From assembly GCF_051535215.1 (NCBI RefSeq), contig NZ_JBPPLY010000004.1, forward strand, positions 1-64,000: a DNA stretch of 64,000 nucleotides, written 5' to 3'. Source of the DNA: Nitrobacter sp051535215. GTDB lineage: Bacteria; Pseudomonadota; Alphaproteobacteria; Rhizobiales; Xanthobacteraceae. This document shows, in pieces, positions 35,367 to 44,150 of this stretch. The notes under the pieces are model-generated. The model worked only from the letters and a program-made list of their open reading frames with translations. It had not been told where the DNA came from and searched no databases. The first letter of the stretch is position 1, and the number at the start of each line of letters is the position of its first letter. Both the position numbers and the translations under genes were made by a program.

Positions 35367-37136
35367 GTGATCAGCAAAATGCTTCATACGACCTCCGCCA
35401 GTTCGTTCGGACGCGTGATCTCGGTACGCGGATCGCAGGCGCGCGTCGGCATTCTGAAGACCAGCCGGATGTCCGCCGCCGCAGTGCGCGCCACGGTGGG
35501 GCGATCCGTCAGTCTGCGCAGCAGCGCGACCTCCACGATCGTTGCCATGATCACCGAGGTCTCCTGCGAGAATCTGCCGTCCTCGGACGAGTTCATGGCA
35601 AGCGCCTCAGTCGACCTGCTGGGCGAAATCTTCGACAGCTCCGGTTCCTGCCCCCGATTCCAGCGCGGCGTCACCAACTATCCGGCGATCGACGACCCGG
35701 CAGAACTGATCACGAACCAGGAACTGCGCACCATCTACACACCCAACGGAGCGGATCAGATCGACATCGGCACGCTGCAGCAGGACAAGTCCGTCATAGC
35801 CTATGTCGACATCGAGGAAATGCTCAGCAAGCACTTCGCTGTGCTCGGCTCAACCGGCGTCGGCAAGTCGAGCGGCGTTTCGCTGCTCATCAACGAAATC
35901 CTGAAATCGCGGCCCAGTCTCCGCATCTTCCTGCTCGACGTTCACAACGAGTACGGCAGGTGTTTTGGCGAGCGCTCGATCGTACTCAACCCGCGCAATC
36001 TGAAATTGCCGTTCTGGCTCTTCAATTTCGAGGAAATCGTCGACGTCCTGTTCGCAGGTCGGCCCGGCGTGCCGGAAGAACTCGACATCCTCGCCGAGGT
36101 GATCCCGATCGCGAAGGGAATCTATACGCAATATCAGCACGCCGACCGTGTCGGCCTCAAGCGCGTCGATCCCAAGAGCGTCGGCTTCACTGCCGATACG
36201 CCGGTGCCCTATCGCCTGGTCGACATGATCTCGCTGATCGACGAGCGCATGGGCAAACTCGAGAACCGCTCGTCGCGCATCGTCTACCACAAGCTGATCT
36301 CGCGCATCGAAACCGTGCGCAACGATCCCCGCTACGCCTTCATGTTCGACAATGCGAACGTCGGCGGCGATACGATGGCCGAGGTCGTCAGCCTGCTGTT
36401 CCGCCTGCCCGCCAACGGCAAGCCGATGACCATCATGCAGCTTGCGGGCTTCCCCGCCGAGGTCGTCGATTCCGTGGTGTCGGTGCTCTGCCGCATGGCA
36501 TTCGACTTCGGCCTGTGGAGCGACGGCGTCTCGCCGCTGCTGTTCGTCTGCGAAGAAGCCCACCGCTATGCGTCGGCCGACCGCAGCATCGGCTTCGGCC
36601 CGACGCGCAAGGCGATTTCCCGCATCGCCAAGGAAGGCCGCAAGTACGGCGTCTATCTCGGCCTCGTGACGCAGCGCCCGGCTGAACTCGATGCCACCAT
36701 CATTTCCCAGTGCAACACGCTGTTCACGATGCGGCTCGCCAACGAGCGCGACCAGGCGCTGCTGCGTTCGGCCGTCTCGGATGCGGCGGCGAACCTGCTC
36801 TCGTTCGTGCCATCGCTCGGAACCCGCGAGGTGCTGGCCTTCGGCGAAGGCGTCGCGCTCCCCACCCGTCTGCGTTTCAAGGAAGTTCCGACGCATCAGT
36901 TGCCGCGCAGCGAGGCGACGATTTCGACCGTACCGTCGAGCGCCCCCGGCCATGACGCGCAGTTCGTCGACGCCGTTCTGGAACGCTGGCGGGGCGCGAC
37001 CTCGCATCGCGACGCACCCAACGATATCGGCTCCGCGGAAAAGCCGGTCCCACGCATGTTGGACGCACCGATGCTGCAGCCGTCGCTCGGCCTCGATCCC
37101 GACCGCTTCACGCTCCTGAAAAGGCCGTTGCGGTAG
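35367..37136 (+). CDS. HerA-like (DUF87) FtsK-family ATPase
   Basis: A 589-residue ATPase resembling the HerA DNA translocase. An N-terminal HAS-barrel-like part (about 10-110) precedes the Walker A motif GSTGVGKSSGVSLLI (about 162-176). Next come LLDVHNEYGRCF, Walker B LLFVCEEAHRYAS (about 391-403), GPTRKAISRIAKEGRKYGVY and LVTQRPAELDATIISQCNTL (sensor and arginine-finger region). A Pro/Ser-rich C-terminus follows. HerA hexamers normally work with the nuclease NurA, which is absent nearby. The start may be GTG at 35367 or ATG at 35379. Neighbours do not look like a defence cassette. Confidence 0.88.
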   Translation: MISKMLHTTSASSFGRVISVRGSQARVGILKTSRMSAAAVRATVGRSVSLRSSATSTIVAMITEVSCENLPSSDEFMASASVDLLGEIFDSSGSCPRFQRGVTNYPAIDDPAELITNQELRTIYTPNGADQIDIGTLQQDKSVIAYVDIEEMLSKHFAVLGSTGVGKSSGVSLLINEILKSRPSLRIFLLDVHNEYGRCFGERSIVLNPRNLKLPFWLFNFEEIVDVLFAGRPGVPEELDILAEVIPIAKGIYTQYQHADRVGLKRVDPKSVGFTADTPVPYRLVDMISLIDERMGKLENRSSRIVYHKLISRIETVRNDPRYAFMFDNANVGGDTMAEVVSLLFRLPANGKPMTIMQLAGFPAEVVDSVVSVLCRMAFDFGLWSDGVSPLLFVCEEAHRYASADRSIGFGPTRKAISRIAKEGRKYGVYLGLVTQRPAELDATIISQCNTLFTMRLANERDQALLRSAVSDAAANLLSFVPSLGTREVLAFGEGVALPTRLRFKEVPTHQLPRSEATISTVPSSAPGHDAQFVDAVLERWRGATSHRDAPNDIGSAEKPVPRMLDAPMLQPSLGLDPDRFTLLKRPLR

Positions 37137-37271
37137 AGCGGAGATTAAGGGCAGGTCCGCGCTGCTCCGGATGAAAAGCGAAGCGCTTTTGCATCGCCAC
37201 CGACAAGCCTCGCTTTCGGGTCGGACAGTCATCCTCTATGATCCGCATCTGGATCGAACAGGACGGACCTG

Positions 37272-37865
37272 ATGACGTCGCCAGCCGCCGGACGTTTCCC
37301 GATACCCGATCTCGCCACGCTGCCTGACGACATCCGCGCGCGGATTCTGGCGGTGCAGGAGAAGTCCGGCTTCGTTCCCAACGTCTTCCTGACGCTGGCC
37401 TATCGACCCGATGAATTCCGCGCATTTTTCGCCTACCACGATGCGCTCATGGAGAAAGATGGCGGGCTGACCAAAGCCGAACGCGAAATGATCGTGGTCG
37501 CCACCAGCATCGCCAATCAATGTCAGTACTGCGTCGTGGCTCACGGCGCGATCCTTCGCATCCGCGCCAGGAATCCACAGATCGCCGACCAGATCGCTGC
37601 GAATTATCGCAAGGCAGACATCACGCCGCGTCAGAAAGCGATGCTCGATTTCGCGCTGAAGGTCAGCGCCGAGGCGCACAAGGTCAATGACGCGGACTTT
37701 GGGAGACTTGCCGATCACGGCTTCACGAACGACGACGTCTGGGACATCGCCGCCATCGCCGCGTTTTTCGCGCTGTCGAACCGGATGGCGAACGTCACCG
37801 ACATGCGCCCCAACGATGAGTTTTATCTGATGGGCCGGTTGCCAAAGCCACCCGAACCGGCCTGA
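37272..37865 (+). CDS. Peroxidase-related protein, carboxymuconolactone decarboxylase/AhpD fold
   Basis: A 197-residue all-helical protein. The active-site segment KAEREMIVVATSIANQCQYC followed by VVAHG contains E-x(n)-CxxC-x3-H, the thiol centre and proton relay of AhpD-type alkylhydroperoxidases. LDFALKVSAEAHKVNDADF and SNRMANVTDMRPNDEFY are typical of the peroxidase-related enzyme subfamily. It stands 135 bp downstream of the herA-like gene with its own probable promoter. Reductant and substrate are unknown. Confidence 0.88.
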   Translation: MTSPAAGRFPIPDLATLPDDIRARILAVQEKSGFVPNVFLTLAYRPDEFRAFFAYHDALMEKDGGLTKAEREMIVVATSIANQCQYCVVAHGAILRIRARNPQIADQIAANYRKADITPRQKAMLDFALKVSAEAHKVNDADFGRLADHGFTNDDVWDIAAIAAFFALSNRMANVTDMRPNDEFYLMGRLPKPPEPA

Positions 37866-37982
37866 TTGGATCGGACGAAAGGGCTGCGGGGCCGGGTTGT
37901 CCCCCTCGCTCCTGGTGACTTTCCATGTGAGGATCGCGCGCAATGTGCTAAGATCGCGCCGGATTCTGCGGAACTGTAACCG

Positions 37983-38279
37983 ATGGGAAAACAGCGACCC
38001 AAAATCTCCGACGACGAGCAGGTCGTGATCCCGTTCCGGCCGCGCCGCTCTGCAGGATTGCCCGACCGGCGAAAGCCGGCAAATTCCGCCGACCAGCACC
38101 ACTTCGCCGACTTCCCCGATCGTCCCCACCATCAACCTCCTTCCGAACAACCGGACGACTTCCGCCACCGGATGCTCGCAAATATGGCTGCGTTCGCCTT
38201 CACGATCGCATTGACCGCAGTGGGACTGTGGCTGGCCGTGAACATCGCCGCTTTGCGCGGCGTTGGGACCCTGCCCTGA
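37983..38279 (+). CDS. Hypothetical protein with C-terminal membrane helix
   Basis: A 98-residue protein. The first 65 residues are charged and rich in Arg, Pro, His and Asp (disordered in appearance). They are followed by one hydrophobic helix MAAFAFTIALTAVGLWLAVN near 69-88. The start ATG lies in a short intergenic region after the AhpD-like gene. No family is recognised; topology suggests a cytoplasmic tail anchored to the inner membrane. Confidence 0.65.
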   Translation: MGKQRPKISDDEQVVIPFRPRRSAGLPDRRKPANSADQHHFADFPDRPHHQPPSEQPDDFRHRMLANMAAFAFTIALTAVGLWLAVNIAALRGVGTLP

Positions 38280-38520
38280 GTGGGACTTCGGGATTGCGCC
38301 GCTAGTGCAACGTCCGCAAGATGCAAACCAGAATCGGACCACTGGAGCACCCTGATTCGGCTGCGGAATACGGCGTGGCGAGAGGCCCGCGCCATTGAAC
38401 TCGGGACAGCGCTCCGATATATGGGCACTCGACTCCGCGCGATGGGCTGGCCGTTGCGGAGCCGGCGCCGCCGTCGAACGCCGGTACGACATTTATCTCT
38501 AAACTATCAAAGGCTTAAAG

Positions 38521-38802
38521 ATGTCTTCCACATTCGATCGGGTCGCCACCATCATCGCGGAAACCTGCGACATTCCACGCGATACGATCACGCCCGAGAG
38601 CCACGCCATCGACGACCTGGGGATCGACAGCCTGGATTTCCTCGACATCGCCTTTGCGATCGACAAGGCGTTCGGCATCAAGCTGCCGCTGGAGAAGTGG
38701 ACTCAGGAGGTCAATGACGGCAAGGCGACCACCGAGCAATACTTCGTCCTGAAAAATCTCAGCGCGCGCATCGACGAGCTGGTCGCCGCCAAGGGCGCCT
38801 AA
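38521..38802 (+). CDS. acpXL: Acyl carrier protein AcpXL (very-long-chain lipid A acyl group)
   Basis: A 93-residue acyl carrier protein. The 4'-phosphopantetheine attachment Ser lies in LGIDSLDFLDIAF (about S37), in a context typical of AcpXL rather than the housekeeping AcpP (DSLD followed by FLDI, and a longer C-terminus with KLPLEKWTQEVNDGKATTEQ). AcpXL carries the (omega-1)-hydroxylated C26-C28 chain attached to lipid A in Rhizobiales. It is first in the fabZ-fabF2-fabF1-lpxXL cluster. AAAGG lies seven bases before the ATG. Confidence 0.93.
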   Translation: MSSTFDRVATIIAETCDIPRDTITPESHAIDDLGIDSLDFLDIAFAIDKAFGIKLPLEKWTQEVNDGKATTEQYFVLKNLSARIDELVAAKGA

Positions 38803-38812
38803 TCGCGCGGCC

Positions 38813-39286
38813 ATGGATTTCGCATACTTTCACCTGATCGACCGCATTGCCGACCTCGATATAGGCAGGAAAACGATCGCGGTTGAGGCCCAGGTGCCTC
38901 AGCAGAGTACGATCTTCGAGGGTCACTTCCCCGGATATCCGCTGATGCCGGGCGTTCTGCTGATCGAGTCGATGGCACAGGCGTCGGGCTGGTTGCTGAT
39001 CGCGCTGATGAAGTTCGAGCGCATGCCATTCCTCGCCGCGGTCAAGGAAGCCAAAATGCGAACGTTTGTGACTCCCGGCGAACTCCTGAGCGTCGAGGCG
39101 AGTGTCGTTCACGAAGGGTCCGGCTACGCCGTGACCCAGGCCAAAGTCAGCGTCGGCGGCAAAACGCGGTGCAACGCGACAATCACGTTCGGCATCGCCG
39201 CCTTCCCGAACGCGGATTTGCGCGGGCATATGGAAGCCATGGCCAATCGCATCGGATTTCCGCAACAGACGATCTCGCATGGCTGA
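38813..39286 (+). CDS. fabZXL: 3-hydroxyacyl-ACP dehydratase of the VLCFA cluster (FabZXL)
   Basis: A hot-dog-fold dehydratase (157 aa) that removes water from 3-hydroxyacyl-AcpXL during chain elongation. The catalytic His and Glu appear in IFEGHFPGYPLMPGVLLIES (about residues 35-54). MKFERMPFLAAVKEAKMRTF is the conserved helix-strand segment. It starts ten bases after acpXL and overlaps the next gene by eight bases, so the cluster is cotranscribed. Confidence 0.92.
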   Translation: MDFAYFHLIDRIADLDIGRKTIAVEAQVPQQSTIFEGHFPGYPLMPGVLLIESMAQASGWLLIALMKFERMPFLAAVKEAKMRTFVTPGELLSVEASVVHEGSGYAVTQAKVSVGGKTRCNATITFGIAAFPNADLRGHMEAMANRIGFPQQTISHG

Positions 39287-40484
39287 GACATCATCGCATT
39301 CAAAGCCTATCGAAGCCTGGATCACCGGCATCGGCCTTGCCACCTCGCTTGGCGAGGGTCTCGACGCGCATTGGGACGCGCTGAACCAGCGCCGCATCAA
39401 CGCCGACGAGAAGGGCTTCGCGCCTTACGTCGTTCATCCGCTGGCGCCCGTCAACTTCGACGCGCAGATCCCGAAAAAGGGCGACCAGCGCCAGATGGAA
39501 GCCTGGCAACGCATTGGCACATACGCCGCCGGCCTGGCGCTCGATTCCGCCGGCGTCAAAGGTAACACGGATATCCTATCGCGAATGGACATGATCGTCG
39601 CCGCCGGCGGAGGCGAACGCGACCTCGTCGTCGACGCCGGTATTCTGAACGCCGAAACCAAGGGCAACGTCGCACCCGGCTTTCTCAACGAACGGCTGAT
39701 GAACGAGTTGAGACCGACGCTCTTTTTGGCGCAGCTGTCCAACCTTCTCGCCGGCAACATCGCCATCGTCCACGGCGTGACCGGCTCGTCGCGCACGTTC
39801 ATGGGCGAAGAAGCCGCCGGCGTCGACGCGGTGCGCATCGCGCTGGCTCGTATCGCCGCCGGCCAGAGCGACATCGCGCTGGTCGGCGCGGCTCACAATG
39901 GCGAGCGCAAGGACCTGCTCCTCCTCTACGAATTCGGCGACTTCAACCTGAAAGAAAAATTCGCGCCGGTCTGGATGCGTGAGCAGAGCAGCGGTTTCGC
40001 GCTCGGATCCGGCGGCGCTTTCCTGGTGATCGAATCCCGCGCTCATGCCGAGGCCCGCGGCGCGAAGCCGTTTGCGCGCCTGACCAGCATCGTCGCAGAC
40101 CATGCACGGCGCAAACACTCCGGCGACGTCACCTCGACGCTGGAATCATTGTGGTCCAAGCTCGGCAGCCCCACGAAGGCGACCGCGATCATTACCGGCG
40201 CCACCGGCGCCGAGCCGGTCACCTCCGAAGAGCGCGCCTTCCTTCGCGCTCATTCCGACATCCCGGTCCGCGCGACCGGAACGATGTTCGGTCACACCCT
40301 GGAAGCGCAGTTCCCGCTCGGACTGGCCGTCGCCGCGTTGTCGCTGTCGCGAGGCGCGCTGTTTGCGCCGGACAATTCATCGGATCAGGAGATTGATATG
40401 GCTTCGCCGCCGGCCCAGATTGTCGTGATCGGAGCCGGACACTGGCGCGGCGAAGGCATGGCGCTGGTCGAAGCGATCCGCTGA
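39279..40484 (+). CDS. fabF2XL: Beta-ketoacyl synthase-like protein lacking active-site residues (FabF2XL)
   Basis: A 401-residue thiolase-fold KAS protein of the VLCFA cluster. The nucleophile Cys expected in TACASG is replaced by Ser in GVTGSSRTFMGEEAAG (about residue 167-171), and the first catalytic His motif HGTGT is replaced by ITGATGAEP (about 303-311). The second His is kept in MFGHTLEAQFP. It therefore probably cannot condense by itself and resembles chain-length factors that pair with an active KAS; the active partner is encoded next (FabF1XL). Overlap with fabZXL indicates coupling. Function as chain-length factor is an inference. Confidence 0.85.
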   Translation: MAETSSHSKPIEAWITGIGLATSLGEGLDAHWDALNQRRINADEKGFAPYVVHPLAPVNFDAQIPKKGDQRQMEAWQRIGTYAAGLALDSAGVKGNTDILSRMDMIVAAGGGERDLVVDAGILNAETKGNVAPGFLNERLMNELRPTLFLAQLSNLLAGNIAIVHGVTGSSRTFMGEEAAGVDAVRIALARIAAGQSDIALVGAAHNGERKDLLLLYEFGDFNLKEKFAPVWMREQSSGFALGSGGAFLVIESRAHAEARGAKPFARLTSIVADHARRKHSGDVTSTLESLWSKLGSPTKATAIITGATGAEPVTSEERAFLRAHSDIPVRATGTMFGHTLEAQFPLGLAVAALSLSRGALFAPDNSSDQEIDMASPPAQIVVIGAGHWRGEGMALVEAIR

Positions 40485-40494
40485 ACCGGGCTGG

Positions 40495-40590
40495 AGCACG
40501 ATTCCGAAAAGTGGAAACCGGTTTCGGATAAGATCATGCTCGATCAAAAGGATAAGGGTAGAGTCTGATTCAGCAGATTCTGGCGTTTGA
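40495..40590. repeat. ACCGGT-centred imperfect palindrome, diverged copy with hairpin
   Basis: AAAGTGGAAACCGGTTTCGG is flanked by GAGCACGATTCCG and GATAAGATCATGCTCGATC, and followed by a small hairpin TCTGATTCAGCAGATTCTGG. The same core-plus-hairpin plan occurs at 53.7 and 54.9 kb. It fills the gap between the two fabF genes and could affect mRNA stability inside the operon. Confidence 0.7.
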
Positions 40591-40601
40591 CGGGGGAAAC
40601 C

Positions 40602-41882
40602 ATGACCGCAATGCGCGACAAATCCGGCAGGCCCGTCGTCGTCGTCACGGGCATGGGCGTCGTGACGTCTCTCGGCGCTGGTAAAGCCGACAACTGGGCC
40701 AGGCTTTGCGCAGGTGAATCCGGCATCAGGACCATCACGCGCTTCCCGACCGAAGGCCTCAGAACTACGATGGCCGGCACCGTCGATTTCGTCCCGGTCG
40801 AGCCGTTCTCGTCGACCGATCTTTCCGAGCGGCTCGCGAACATTGTGACCGAGGAAGCCGTCGCGCAGGCGGGCATCGGCCGCGCCGGCGATTTTCCAGG
40901 CCCGCTGTTTCTCGCAGTCGCTCCGGTTGAACTCGAATGGCCGCAGCGTCACGAACTCGGCCGCGTCATCGGTACGGATACCGAAATCGACTACGACCAG
41001 ATGCTGCGGGTCAGCGGCGGCGGCGCGTTCAAGAAGTATCACCGCCGCTTCCTGTTTGGCTCCGTCGCCGATCATCTCGCCGAAACCTTCGGGACCAAGG
41101 GCTCGCCCATCTCGCTCTCGACGGCCTGCGCGTCGGGAGCAACCGCGATCCAGCTCGGCGTCGAAGCGATCCGTCGCGGCGAAGCGGACGCCGCGCTGTG
41201 CGTCGCAACCGACGGCTCGGTCAATCCCGAAGCGCTGATCCGGTTCTCGCTGCTGTCGGCGCTATCGACGCACAACGATCCTCCGCACACTGCGGTCCGG
41301 CCATTTTCCAAAAACCGCGACGGCTTCGTGATGGCCGAGGGCGCCGGCGCGCTGGTTCTCGAAAGCTATGAAGCAGCGACCGCGCGCGGCGCGAAGATCC
41401 TCGGCATCATGGCAGGGTGCGGCGAACTGGCGGACTCTTTCCACCGCACGCGGTCGAGTCCCGACGGCAAGCCGATCATCGGATGCGTCCGCAATGCGCT
41501 GACGGATGCCGGCGTGACCATCGAGCAGATCGACTATATCAATGCGCACGGCACCGGCACGCCGGAAAACGACAAGATGGAATATCTCGGCATCTCGTCC
41601 GTGTTCGGCGAGCGCGCCAAGCAGATCCCGGTTTCGTCGAACAAATCCATGGTCGGCCACACCCTCTCGGCAGCGGGAGCCGTCGAAGCGGTGTTCTCGC
41701 TCCTGACGCTCGAGCATCAGCGCATTCCGCCGACCATCAACTATGACGTGCCGGACCCGGCGATCCCGTTCGATGTCGTTCCCAACGCGGCGCGCGATGC
41801 GCGCGTCACCACAGTCATGTCGAACTCGTTCGGCTTCGGCGGCCAGAACGCGTCGCTGATCCTGACGCGCGAACCCGTCTGA
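40602..41882 (+). CDS. fabF1XL: Beta-ketoacyl-ACP synthase of the VLCFA cluster (FabF1XL)
   Basis: A catalytically complete KAS II-type enzyme (426 aa). The nucleophile Cys is in LSTACASGATAIQLG (about residue 175), the two His in INAHGTGTPEND (about 316) and SMVGHTLSAAGA (about 353). It elongates the very-long acyl chain on AcpXL, most likely as a heterodimer with FabF2XL. GGGGGAA lies just before ATG 40602, which is preferred to an in-frame TTG 15 bases earlier. Confidence 0.92.
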   Translation: MTAMRDKSGRPVVVVTGMGVVTSLGAGKADNWARLCAGESGIRTITRFPTEGLRTTMAGTVDFVPVEPFSSTDLSERLANIVTEEAVAQAGIGRAGDFPGPLFLAVAPVELEWPQRHELGRVIGTDTEIDYDQMLRVSGGGAFKKYHRRFLFGSVADHLAETFGTKGSPISLSTACASGATAIQLGVEAIRRGEADAALCVATDGSVNPEALIRFSLLSALSTHNDPPHTAVRPFSKNRDGFVMAEGAGALVLESYEAATARGAKILGIMAGCGELADSFHRTRSSPDGKPIIGCVRNALTDAGVTIEQIDYINAHGTGTPENDKMEYLGISSVFGERAKQIPVSSNKSMVGHTLSAAGAVEAVFSLLTLEHQRIPPTINYDVPDPAIPFDVVPNAARDARVTTVMSNSFGFGGQNASLILTREPV

Positions 41883-41945
41883 CGGCGACGTGTCGACGCG
41901 CCGGAGAAGCCGACCGATGTGCGGCACAATCACTGTCCGCCTCTG

Positions 41946-42878
41946 ATGCGACGCCTCCTGCTTCGAACCCGCGCGCGACTGCGCGACGCGATCAAACCGG
42001 TGGGCGCAGCCACGATCGGCGCGCTGACGATCGCCATGTTGCGCACGACGCGTTATTTCGATCCGATCAAGACGGCGAACCTGTTCGGCCGCATCACGCA
42101 GAAGATCGGACCGATGCTGCGCGAGCAGAAGATCGGTCGCGCCAACCTCAGCGCGGCGTTTCCCGACAAGTCGCCGGAGGAGATCGAGACCATACTCGCT
42201 GGGGTGTGGGACAATCTCGGACGCATCGGCGCGGAGTTCGCCCATCTCGATCGCGTCTGGACATTCGATCCCGACCGTCCCGATCAAAGCCGGGTCGAAA
42301 TCGGGCCGCGCACCCGCGAACTGTTCCACAAGCTGCGGCTCGACGGCAAGCCGGCGTTGATCTTCGCAAGCCATCTCGGCAACTGGGAACTCCCGGCCGT
42401 CGCCGCCGTCGCGCACGGACTCGACGCGGCGGTGCTGTACCGCAGGCCCAACATCGCATCGGCCGATCGCGTGATCGAGCAGATGCGCTCGGTCAACATG
42501 GGCACGCTGATCCCGGCCGGCCGCGACGCACCGTTCAAGCTGGCACACGCGCTGCAAAACGGCCAGCACGTCGCCATGCTGGTCGACCAGTATCTGACCA
42601 ACGGCGTTGACGTCACGTTCTTCGGGCGCAAGACCAAGGCCAATCCGATGCTGGCGCGTCTGTTGCGGCAGATCGAGTGCCCGATTCACGGCGTGCGGAT
42701 CATCCGCCTGCCCGGCCATCGCTTCCGCGCCGAATTGTCCGAGGAGATCGCGCCCGTGCGCGATGTGGACGGCGACATCGACGTGCAGGGCACGATGCAG
42801 GCTGTCACCTCGGTGATCGAAGGCTGGATCCGCGAATATCCGGATCAATGGCTGTGGCTGCACCGCCGCTGGCGGTAG
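41946..42878 (+). CDS. lpxXL: Lipid A very-long-chain acyltransferase LpxXL
   Basis: An LpxL/HtrB-family acyltransferase (310 aa) that moves the very-long acyl group from AcpXL to lipid A at the inner membrane. The H-x4-D/E-type motif appears as FASHLGNWELPAVAAV (about residue 138-153), and RRPNIASADRVIEQMRS and DQYLTNGVDVTFFGRKTKAN are further conserved blocks. Start: ATG 41946 overlaps the stop of a nine-codon upstream frame (TGATG); alternatively GTG 41919 with GGAGAAG upstream. In Rhizobium an alcohol dehydrogenase gene precedes lpxXL; here fabF1XL is directly before it. Confidence 0.9.
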   Translation: MRRLLLRTRARLRDAIKPVGAATIGALTIAMLRTTRYFDPIKTANLFGRITQKIGPMLREQKIGRANLSAAFPDKSPEEIETILAGVWDNLGRIGAEFAHLDRVWTFDPDRPDQSRVEIGPRTRELFHKLRLDGKPALIFASHLGNWELPAVAAVAHGLDAAVLYRRPNIASADRVIEQMRSVNMGTLIPAGRDAPFKLAHALQNGQHVAMLVDQYLTNGVDVTFFGRKTKANPMLARLLRQIECPIHGVRIIRLPGHRFRAELSEEIAPVRDVDGDIDVQGTMQAVTSVIEGWIREYPDQWLWLHRRWR

Positions 42879-43007
42879 AGCGTCTCACATTTGAACAGAG
42901 AGATCTCGGCTATTCATGCCGCGATAGTCGTTCTTCGAACGGCTATCGTCGCCCTGACGCCCGAGCACCGATTGATTCCGTGTAAGCGCGAACCGCTGTA
43001 GTTCTTT

Positions 43008-44138
43008 TCACCGTCCGGTTTTCACGCGGGTCCAGAGCCGGTTGATCATGCGCTGGGTCGCGGGGTTGCGCGCCGTGATGACGAACAGCCGCTTCATTGT
43101 GGCCGCATCCGGATAGATCGTCTTGTCGTTGAAGATTTTTGGATCGATCAGCTTCTGGCTGGCCAGATTGCCGTTGGCATAGGACAGGAAATCGGAATTC
43201 TTCGCCGCCACGTCCGGCCGATAGAGATAGTTGATCAGTTCATAGGCCTCGGCGACGTTCTTCGCATCCGCCGGGATCGCGAGATTGTCGAAAAACATCT
43301 GCGCGCCCTCTTTCGGAATCGCATAGCCGATCTCCACGCCGTTATTGGTTTCCGCCGCGCGGCTCTGTGCCTGCTTGATATCGCCCGACCAGCCGACGAC
43401 GAGACAGATCTCGCCGGTTGCGAGGCTGTTCAGATATTCCGACGAATGAAACTTCCTGACAAAAGGCGTCACCTTGCTGACGAGAGCGGCCGCGCGCTCA
43501 AGATCGGCGGATGCGATGGAATTCGGATCGAGGCCGAGATAATTCAATGCCGCCGGCAGGATATCGTCGGCGGAATCGAGCATCTGGACACCGCAATCCT
43601 TGAACTTTGCAAGCTTGTCCGGATCGAAGACGATATCCCAGCTATCGATCTTGCCCTCGGGTCCGAGGATGCGATGCACAGCTTTGACGTTGTAGCCGAT
43701 GCCGGTCGTTCCCCACATGTAGTTCGCGGCGTATCGGTTGCCGGGATCGTAGACCGCGAGCTTCGCCGTCACCGCCGGCCACGCATTGGCGAGATTCGGC
43801 AGCTTCGACTTGTCGAGCTTCTGGAAAATATTCGCGCCGATCTGTCGCTGCAGGAAATAGGCCGTTGGCACCACCACGTCGTAGCCCGACTTGCCGGCGA
43901 GAAGCCTCGTCTCCAGCGTCTCGTTGGCGTCGAAGGTGTCGTAGACCACCTTGATGCCGGTCTCCCTGGTGAAGTCATCGAGCACGCCGGGCGCGATGTA
44001 GCTCGACCAGTTGTAGAAATTCACGACCCGATCAGCCGCCTGCGCGCGCGACGATGCCGCGCCGAAACCGAGCGCGAACGCGGCGGCAACCCAAAGCCAA
44101 GTGTATCGATAAAGCCATGTGTGTCGATTTGGAATCAT
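43008..44138 (-). CDS. Polyamine-type ABC transporter substrate-binding protein (PotD/PotF-like)
   Basis: A periplasmic binding protein (376 aa). The signal peptide ends near SSRAQA. The mature start, VVNFYNWSSYIAPGVLDDFT then RETGIKVVYDTFDANETLET, is the hallmark of spermidine/putrescine-binding proteins. NYMWGTTGIGYNVKAVHRIL and GEICLVVGWSGDIKQAQSRA are further family segments. No permease or ATPase genes accompany it. It follows the aminotransferase gene by 12 bases on the same strand, which suggests a link with polyamine or amino acid catabolism. Confidence 0.9.
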   Translation of the reverse strand: MIPNRHTWLYRYTWLWVAAAFALGFGAASSRAQAADRVVNFYNWSSYIAPGVLDDFTRETGIKVVYDTFDANETLETRLLAGKSGYDVVVPTAYFLQRQIGANIFQKLDKSKLPNLANAWPAVTAKLAVYDPGNRYAANYMWGTTGIGYNVKAVHRILGPEGKIDSWDIVFDPDKLAKFKDCGVQMLDSADDILPAALNYLGLDPNSIASADLERAAALVSKVTPFVRKFHSSEYLNSLATGEICLVVGWSGDIKQAQSRAAETNNGVEIGYAIPKEGAQMFFDNLAIPADAKNVAEAYELINYLYRPDVAAKNSDFLSYANGNLASQKLIDPKIFNDKTIYPDAATMKRLFVITARNPATQRMINRLWTRVKTGR

Positions 44139-44150
44139 CGCTGCACCGTC

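Noticed and set aside
35367..37865. Anti-phage defence island around the HerA-like gene
   Set aside because: No nuclease, SIR2, restriction, toxin or integrase gene is present, base composition matches the neighbours, and flanking genes look like core genome.
37236..38492. A 418-codon minus-strand frame opposite the AhpD-like gene
   Set aside because: It spans two plus-strand genes and intergenic DNA, with Arg-rich composition and no motif.
41262..42863. A 533-codon minus-strand frame opposite fabF1XL and lpxXL
   Set aside because: Same reason: long antisense frame, biased composition, no signature, while the plus-strand genes are unambiguous.
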